A stretch of 64,000 bases of DNA from Saprospiraceae bacterium (GTDB taxonomy: Bacteria > Bacteroidota > Bacteroidia > Chitinophagales > Saprospiraceae), in contig JADKAE010000024.1 in NCBI GenBank assembly GCA_016715405.1, positions 22,772 through 86,771 of the forward strand, read 5' to 3'. Under the pieces are notes generated by a model. That model did no database searches. It had not been told where the DNA came from and worked only from the letters and a program-made list of their open reading frames with translations. The position numbers were made by a program, and so were the translations under genes. Below are positions 62,056-64,000 of the stretch, one piece after another. Each line of letters starts with the position of its first letter. The stretch's first letter is position 1.

Positions 62056-64000
62056 TCAAATGCTGCCTTTCTTTTTATCCTTTAATTGACGCATAAATTG
62101 TGACTTTTTATTTTTATGCAAATGGCCTAGTGATTGTTTGATGTCTGCCATAAGTCTCAAATATGTGCTGTCAAGTTGTGGACTATTCTTTCTCAAGTTA
62201 TAATAAGATAATATTTTTAAAAAGGATAAATCCATTATATAATTTTATTAGATATTTTCAAATTCCTTTAACGTAATCTGGATAATCAGAGCCTTTAATA
62301 TCACTATAAATAAATACTGACAAGAATCTTTCAAGTTCTGAAATATCCAGGGCTTTTTCATCCTTCTTAATTTTGTCCAAAATCACCGGTTTTAGTTTTT
62401 GACTACCCACCCAATTAAACAGTACGACTTGGTGAACTAAGGGAAAAAGTCGAATAAATAAATGAAAATCAATATTTTTAGGAAAATGATCCGGTTGCTT
62501 CTTATATTTCAAAAAGTGTAAAATTAAAGAATCCCTAAATTGTATTAAGAGAGAAATCGAACTAGTTATAACATTTTGATAAGCAAGTTTTTTATACTCG
62601 AAATCATCAACATCTTCACTATTTTTCAATACATTACAAGCTAATTTTAATACTTTGTCAATTTGTTTTTTCGTGTCTTGATTACTTTTCTCTTTTTTTT
62701 CAATTACTTTGCTTACAGGTATTATGGTCAAAGAATCATCATACATTTCATCCATCTGCTGTTCCGTTAATTTGCTTGCAGCTTTTTTTTCATCTATTTG
62801 AAATGTAATAGTGCCCTCTTTTTTAGACTCTAATACTTTGTCGACTTTTTTATAGTTTAATTTTATATCTTGATTAAATTCTCCAAAGGCATAAATAAGT
62901 TTTTCTTGTGTATATTTCAAAACATGAATATCATCTCTTTTAAGTCCAGTATAGTATGTAATTTCTCTATAGTTTAAGTATTAACTCCGTGAATGCATAT
63001 TCTAAGCTGGGTGAAATCAAAACGTGAAGCGCCAGAAAATAATGCTAAAAAATAAATGCAGATTTAAATCTAACGAGGTTATCTCCTTCACAAGTTAGGA
63101 TTCCCCTCTTAATAAAATCATCTAATACTTTTTGAGGTTGTCCAGTAAATCGAGATAATAGATAATTCTTAATAAAATCAAGTAAATCCAGATCAAACTT
63201 GCGTTATAATCAAAAAATACACCTATATCATTCTGCAATAAATGATAAGAAAGTCTTTTTATTCGTAAAAAATCAAGTATCTCAAATATTTTCTATGTTT
63301 GTCTTTTCCAATATCTTAATAAATAACTCATGTGCAGATTTATTTATTTAGCCTCTTCTCCTGTTTTTCAAAAATCAATGGGATTGCGAGTGGATTTTTG
63401 GAAATTAAAATCAGCAAACTGATTAATTTTTCCATGTTTTCTTGAAGATCAACTTCTTTTCCAGCATACCATTTTTGGATTAGTTGTTTAATTTCCTTAC
63501 TACCAAAATTTTGAATAAAAATAATATTAGCTTTAAAAATATCGTTATGCCCAAGAGACAATCTGATAGGCATAATAGTTTTTCAGTAGAAAGGTTAGCT
63601 GTTTGCAATAAACTGAACATTGGATAATAATCTATTAGGAGCGTTTTTAATTTATCGATTTGAGATAAACTTTTCATTAAAATAAATATATCCAAATATA
63701 ATAATTGAAGAGACTAGATTTTAAAAAATCTTGCATTTCACACTAGAAAACGCTCAAAATAAATTCTCACAATAACTTTGAACAATGTCTTTATCTTTAA
63801 AATCATTAAAATTTAGTAGTATAGGTATTTTATTGAGCTGATTAAATTTACGAGTAGCTTCGATAAACATTTTATCTAACAAAATTGTTTTACCTGACTC
63901 TTTCATCCCATAAATTATAAAATTATTAGCAGAGTTAATTATTGAACTAATAGTATATTTTATCGTGTCTTCTACATTATAATTGCCTTGTGGATTATTT
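62056..64000 (-). CDS. STAND-type P-loop NTPase, C-terminal part (partial at right edge, frame breaks)
   Basis: Minus strand, entering from beyond 64000. Pieces in order: Walker A 'IIYGMKESGKTILLDKMFIE' (motif at 63886-63909) and 'NKIPILLNFNDFKDKDIVQ'. Then come the sensor/winged-helix region 'EIKQLIQKWYAGKEVDLQEN' and 'LILISKNPLAIPLIFEK' (63340-63573), then 'KVLDDFIKRGILTCEGDNLV'. 'NYREITYYTGLKRDD' (62930-62965) follows, then a helical domain (62258-62920). The last piece of 59 codons (62056-62235, 'MDLSFLKILSYYNLRKNSPQ', 'YLRLMADIKQSLGHLHKNKK') looks like the true C-terminus after a slip near 62240-62260. The layout resembles STAND/NACHT-like defence ATPases of Bacteroidota; the N-terminal effector lies outside the window. 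The region is strikingly AT-rich compared with everything to its left. Confidence 0.75.

Noticed and set aside
62258..62920. 220-codon minus-strand frame as an independent hypothetical gene
   Set aside because: It continues, in neighbouring frames, into the STAND NTPase on one side and a helical C-terminal tail on the other, so it is a fragment of that gene.

Overview
The window comes from a Bacteroidota chromosome, most probably a member of the Saprospiria (Saprospiraceae / Haliscomenobacter-like). Supporting signs are several large secreted proteins ending in type IX secretion (T9SS) 'PNP...G.Y' sorting domains, a hybrid two-component system with sensor propeller, Y_Y_Y, kinase, receiver and AraC parts, a Y_Y_Y/LuxR-like regulator, a PorT-type barrel, Bacteroidota-style Rhs cores, and a TTTG-N19-TATCTTTG promoter before a tRNA. 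Nearly every long gene carries one or more frame breaks, usually a single-base loss in a short homopolymer. Genes are therefore annotated over their full inferred span. The breaks look more like long-read consensus errors than general decay, but that cannot be settled from one sequence.

Layout. 0-18 kb: a giant Rhs-type shell protein followed by three tandem paralogous Rhs C-terminal cassettes. Each cassette has its own signal peptide and a different C-terminal tip (HExxH metallopeptidase-like, phospholipase-A2-like 'HD', and DUF4329/JAMM-like). This is the most distinctive system in the window. 18-32 kb: secreted adhesin-like or enzyme-like proteins (jellyroll plus possible alpha/beta-hydrolase, HYR/SBBP-repeat giant, fibronectin type III protein) mixed with small housekeeping or accessory genes (SDR, lipoprotein, Uma2 nuclease, methyltransferase, serine hydrolase). 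32-40 kb: PKD-domain T9SS protein, GtrA-TolC pair, small dimeric alpha/beta-barrel-like protein, pirin, an unknown secreted protein and MscS. 40-49 kb: two large propeller/Y_Y_Y sensors flanking a tRNA-Ser, whose 3' end is repeated four times in a tandem hairpin array ahead of a dinD remnant. 49-57 kb: FG-GAP-like T9SS protein, two cell-envelope proteins, OsmC and a cohesin/SprB/dockerin-like T9SS giant. 57-62 kb: Cys-less thioredoxin-fold protein, PorT-type barrel, ABM monooxygenase, SAM hydrolase, phoH, a small acidic ORF and aroA. 62-64 kb: an abruptly AT-rich STAND NTPase on the minus strand, running off the right edge and probably a horizontally acquired defence-type gene.

Intergenic space is dominated by several unrelated families of imperfect hairpins built from 6-9 bp words. 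They sit at gene ends, often overlapping stop codons, and one family is a palindrome resembling GTAGAGACGC...GCGTCTC.
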